From: Tagaea sp965279565
GTDB taxonomy: Bacteria; Pseudomonadota; Alphaproteobacteria; CACIAM-22H2
Assembly (NCBI GenBank): GCA_965279565.1
Contig: OZ257249.1
Location: forward strand, 1,674,001-1,738,000
DNA length: 64,000 nucleotides
Direction: 5' to 3'
How positions within the stretch are numbered: position 1 is the first letter of the stretch; each line of letters begins with the position of its first letter. Below are positions 61,773 to 64,000 of the stretch, one piece after another. Position numbers and translations under genes: made by a program. A model generated the notes under the pieces. The model saw only the letters and a list, made by a program, of their open reading frames with translations. It made no database searches and was not told the DNA's origin.

Positions 61773-61783
61773 AGGAGATGAGG

Positions 61784-62077
61784 ATGGACATGTTCGAATT
61801 CACGCCCGGCCTCGCGATCGTCGCGGCCTCCGACGCGTCGAGCTTCGGGGCGATCGCGTGGCTGTTCTGGAAGCGCCACCAGGACCAGGAACGCGTGCTC
61901 GACCGGCTGCGCCAGGCCTGCCTCGACGAGACGCGCGAACTGCGCCAGGCGCTGGCCGAGTTCAAGCTGGAGGTCGCGCGCGGCTATGCCTCCATCGGCT
62001 ACATCAAGGACGTCGAGAACCGGCTGACCGCGCACCTGCTGCGCATCGAAGCGAAGCTCGACGGGGCATCGTCGTGA
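61784..62077 (+). CDS. Small phage protein with one membrane helix
   Basis: A 97-residue protein with a hydrophobic N-terminal stretch (GLAIVAASDASSFGAIAWLF) followed by a charged coiled-coil-like tail (RHQDQERVLDRLRQACLDET). This topology is compatible with a spanin, pinholin partner or tail-length-unrelated membrane protein. AAGGAG (61772-61777) precedes three in-frame ATG codons at 61778, 61784 and 61790; the middle one has the best spacing. It overlaps the holin gene. Confidence 0.65.
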   Translation: MDMFEFTPGLAIVAASDASSFGAIAWLFWKRHQDQERVLDRLRQACLDETRELRQALAEFKLEVARGYASIGYIKDVENRLTAHLLRIEAKLDGASS

Positions 62078-62604
62078 TCCCCGCATTGCTGGCACAGGTC
62101 GGTTTGCCGCTGCTCGCCCGCCTCGTCGGCGGGGCGCTGTCGCGCGTCGACCATCCGGCGGCGAAGGCGGCGGCCGGTGCGCTCGAACAGGTGGGCGCCG
62201 CGCTGCCGCCCGAACAGGTCGCCGAGGCCAACCGCCATCTCGAAGCGATGGCGCGCATCGCCAGCGAGGAAGACCGCGAGACGATCCGCGAGGTGAACGC
62301 GTCGCTGCGCGCCGAAGCGGGCAGCGAGGACGCCTATGTGCGCCGCATGCGGCCGACCTTCGGCTATGTGATGGCCGCGACATGGGCCGCCCAGATGGGC
62401 GCGGTGGCGTGGATCGTGGTGCGCGCACCCGCCGAAGCCGCCGCCGTGATCGAGGCGCTGGGTGCGCTGTCGGTCGTCTGGTCGGTGGGGCTTTCGGTGC
62501 TCGGCGTCTATGTCTACAAGCGCTCGGCGGACAAGGCGCTGGCGGCGGGAAGCCCGCAACCCGGACTTCTCGACAGGCTTCAACGCATCGCCGATGGACG
62601 TTAG
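62074..62604 (+). CDS. 3TM holin (gene-transfer-agent release type)
   Basis: A 176-residue protein resembling the 3TM holin family named for gene-transfer-agent release. The central ETIREVNASLRAEAGSEDAY and YVRRMRPTFGYVMAATWAAQ segments, followed by hydrophobic helices, are the family core. The GTG at 62074 overlaps the preceding stop. The last 11 codons (LDRLQRIADGR) are duplicated in diverged form at 63694-63729, so the present C-terminus appears to have been supplied by the inserted DUF4238 segment. Confidence 0.85.
   Translation: MIPALLAQVGLPLLARLVGGALSRVDHPAAKAAAGALEQVGAALPPEQVAEANRHLEAMARIASEEDRETIREVNASLRAEAGSEDAYVRRMRPTFGYVMAATWAAQMGAVAWIVVRAPAEAAAVIEALGALSVVWSVGLSVLGVYVYKRSADKALAAGSPQPGLLDRLQRIADGR
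62569..62604 (+). repeat. Left direct repeat: current 3' end of the holin gene
   Basis: Eighteen bases, CTCGACAGGCTTCAACGC, are identical to 63694-63711. The remaining 18 bases to the stop match at about 11 positions. This marks the left junction of the DUF4238 insertion. Confidence 0.8.
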
Positions 62605-62614
62605 CTTTGGTTGG

Positions 62615-63505
62615 CTAAATTTCTAAAATTACTTTGTTTTGTGCTTGGCTTCTCGACCTCAGCACACGCTCAATTACATTCTTGTTTGCACGATCGTTAC
62701 TGAAGACAAAGCGTGTGCAGCAAGCGGCCATGGCCTTGTTTGTTGCTAGTGCCAAAATACCATCACCAGACTCTCTCTCCTCAGCGTTTCGCTCCGGCGA
62801 AGAAATGTAGATCACCCTATGTGGGCTGATTGGAAGCACTATAAGCGAATTCGGATCGCTGTAAGAGAGACCCAGACATACAGGAAGCCTATCGCATGTA
62901 ATCAAGCTGCCAACAGTGCTAAGGTATTGGCTGTGGTCTGCAACACGCCATTGACGTGCCAGTAGCGCGTCGCGCCAGTCCCCATTCACAATGATTTCAG
63001 GCGCAAGCAAACGTCCGGAGTTTTCAATCAAGCCCGGCAGCTCCGCATTGGCGTACTCCTGAAGTCTTGGCGTAAGATTGAAGACGTCCTCTGAAAGCAG
63101 TTTTTTATCTTCAACTTCGACATATTGGCGTAGTGTGTCCGGGCCCTCTTTTACGAGCATTTCCATGCTTTCCGGACGGCGGATAATCAGGCTGATAACA
63201 AAGTTTGCGAGAACGGCGTATTCGCTGCCGTTCAAGGCATTTGATACATTTTTCTCTCGAATGAGCTTTTCAAGAACTGCAGGAGCTTTGTTGTCAATTT
63301 CCCGAGTGAACCAATCTTCCAGAAAGTGTTTCATCTCGGGAAAAATTTCATCGTTAAGTGTATTGATGTTTCTCTGATAACAAATCTGAGTAGGTGTTTT
63401 CTTGTTCGATATTAGCTGATCGCGTTGAAGTCCATGCCGATACAAATGGCCTTCATCATTTATCCATGGGGAAAAATAAAATTTAGGAATGTAGTGTTGT
63501 TTCAT
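62615..63505 (-). CDS. DUF4238 family protein
   Basis: A 296-residue protein opening MKQHYIPKFYFSPWINDEGH, the DUF4238 signature. No catalytic motif with a known mechanism is apparent. Its composition is far richer in A and T than the phage genes on its left, and it reads against them. It lies between duplicated ends of the holin gene, so it is an acquired cargo gene. Such solitary, foreign-looking genes in prophages are often defence or superinfection factors, but that is inference. The ATG lies after AT-rich sequence with no strong ribosome-binding site. Confidence 0.82.
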   Translation of the reverse strand: MKQHYIPKFYFSPWINDEGHLYRHGLQRDQLISNKKTPTQICYQRNINTLNDEIFPEMKHFLEDWFTREIDNKAPAVLEKLIREKNVSNALNGSEYAVLANFVISLIIRRPESMEMLVKEGPDTLRQYVEVEDKKLLSEDVFNLTPRLQEYANAELPGLIENSGRLLAPEIIVNGDWRDALLARQWRVADHSQYLSTVGSLITCDRLPVCLGLSYSDPNSLIVLPISPHRVIYISSPERNAEERESGDGILALATNKAMAACCTRFVFSNDRANKNVIERVLRSRSQAQNKVILEI

Positions 63506-63693
63506 CGTGGCACTTCGCCGTATCGGCTATTTCCTTTCGCATTTCATGGCGGCCAATCAACCAGTTCAACTATGACCACTATCAGTTTTAGCCATTGGCT
63601 GGGGTCCCAAAATTAGTGGTCTTGAACACGCGCTCTACTTTTGATCGTAGCAAGTGCCGTCGTCGTTGCCCAGATGCTCCTGTCAGATATTTG

Positions 63694-63729
63694 CTCGACA
63701 GGCTTCAACGCGCGGTCGAAGGGCGCTAG
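63694..63729 (+). pseudogene. Displaced ancestral 3' end of the holin gene
   Basis: The codons read LDRLQRAVEGR followed by TAG, parallel to the holin's present LDRLQRIADGR and TAG. The first 18 bases are exactly those at 62569-62586. There is no start or upstream coding sequence, so this is a leftover tail, now separated from its gene by 1,125 bp of inserted DNA. Just after it the host DUF952 gene begins. Confidence 0.75.
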
Positions 63730-63741
63730 CTTGGACGGGAA

Positions 63742-64000
63742 ATGGCGACTCCGATCTATCACATGTGCCGACGCGACGAATGGGCGGCGGCCGAAGCGTG
63801 CGGAAGCTATCCCGGCTCCTCGCAGGACCGGGCGGACGGCTTCATCCATTTCTCGACCGCCGGGCAGATCGCGGCGAGTGCCGCCAAGCACCGCGCCGGG
63901 CAGGACGATCTGGTGCTGATCGAAGTGCCGGCCGAATCGCTGGGCGACGCGCTGAAATGGGAAGCGTCGCGCGGCGGGGCGCAGTTCCCGCATCTCTACG
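63742..64000 (+). CDS. DUF952 family protein, cut by window end
   Basis: The first 86 codons of a cytoplasmic protein of the DUF952 family. MATPIYHMCRRDEWAAAEAC, DGFIHFSTAGQIAASAAKH and VLIEVPAESLGDALKWEAS are the expected family segments. GGACGGGAA precedes the ATG. It continues past position 64000. It has host-like composition and marks the chromosome to the right of the phage cluster. Confidence 0.88.
   Translation, partial: MATPIYHMCRRDEWAAAEACGSYPGSSQDRADGFIHFSTAGQIAASAAKHRAGQDDLVLIEVPAESLGDALKWEASRGGAQFPHLY

Noticed and set aside
50223..62640. Possible att sites flanking the phage cluster (TTTGGCTAGG near 50225 and TTGGTTGGCTAA near 62607)
   Set aside because: The match is short and imperfect and no tRNA or integrase accompanies it, so it is indistinguishable from chance.

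Overview
This window is a GC-rich chromosomal segment of an alphaproteobacterium, most likely of the Rhodospirillales or a neighbouring order. The inference rests on gene content and order: ispH-thrB-rnhA, split gcvPA/gcvPB behind a tandem glycine riboswitch, an F0 operon atpI-B-E-b'-b, dciA-dsbA-smc beside mutY, a class I lysyl-tRNA synthetase, and an alphaproteobacterial-type Zur/Znu locus. No rRNA or tRNA gene was recognised.

Layout. 0-11.3 kb is housekeeping: thrC with an M16 peptidase, yqgE, a DsbD/ScsB-like disulfide reductase, two tandem peroxiredoxins, hupE, the leftward operon ispH-thrB-SIMPL-rnhA, and a CDGSH protein with a lipoprotein. Two copies of a 124-bp palindromic MITE-like element lie at 7.25 and 11.29 kb. 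11.5-16.2 kb is the glycine-cleavage operon behind its riboswitch. 16.2-17.8 kb is a gene-poor pocket with a PemK/MazF-like protein, an orphan BrnA-like antitoxin, REP-like repeats, a candidate small RNA and a set of hairpin units with covarying stems. 17.8-25.2 kb reads leftward: the F0 ATP synthase operon, smc, a DsbA-like thioredoxin and dciA. 25.3-30.3 kb holds mutY, the zinc uptake locus znuA/zur-znuC-znuB and ctaA. 30.4-39.3 kb holds a MarR regulator coupled to an 1150-residue multidomain flavin/iron-sulfur oxidoreductase, then a branched-chain amino acid type ABC operon with a fused permease, then usg. 39.4-47.3 kb holds groESL under a CIRCE element, a DUF2892 protein, an AEC transporter, a DinG-like helicase and class I lysS.

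47.3-64 kb is accessory DNA. First comes a lower-GC, two-gene restriction-modification system: a nuclease-methylase fusion plus a single-TRD specificity subunit. Next is a compact podovirus-like structural cluster (50.25-62.6 kb): an S24 repressor facing an operator/promoter region, then one rightward array of conserved hypothetical, portal, scaffold, capsid, tail tubular A and B, internal virion protein, collar fibre, large terminase and a GTA-type 3TM holin. No integrase, replication, small terminase or classical lysin gene is visible, and composition matches the host. This suggests a defective prophage or a domesticated, gene-transfer-agent-like particle. An AT-richer DUF4238 gene was inserted at the 3' end of the holin gene: the last 11 codons and stop exist twice, once as the current holin end and once 1,125 bp downstream, the mark of cargo insertion that regenerates its target. 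The window ends inside a DUF952 gene.

All calls come from reading the sequence; no database search was run. Family names are recognition from motifs and overall sequence character.
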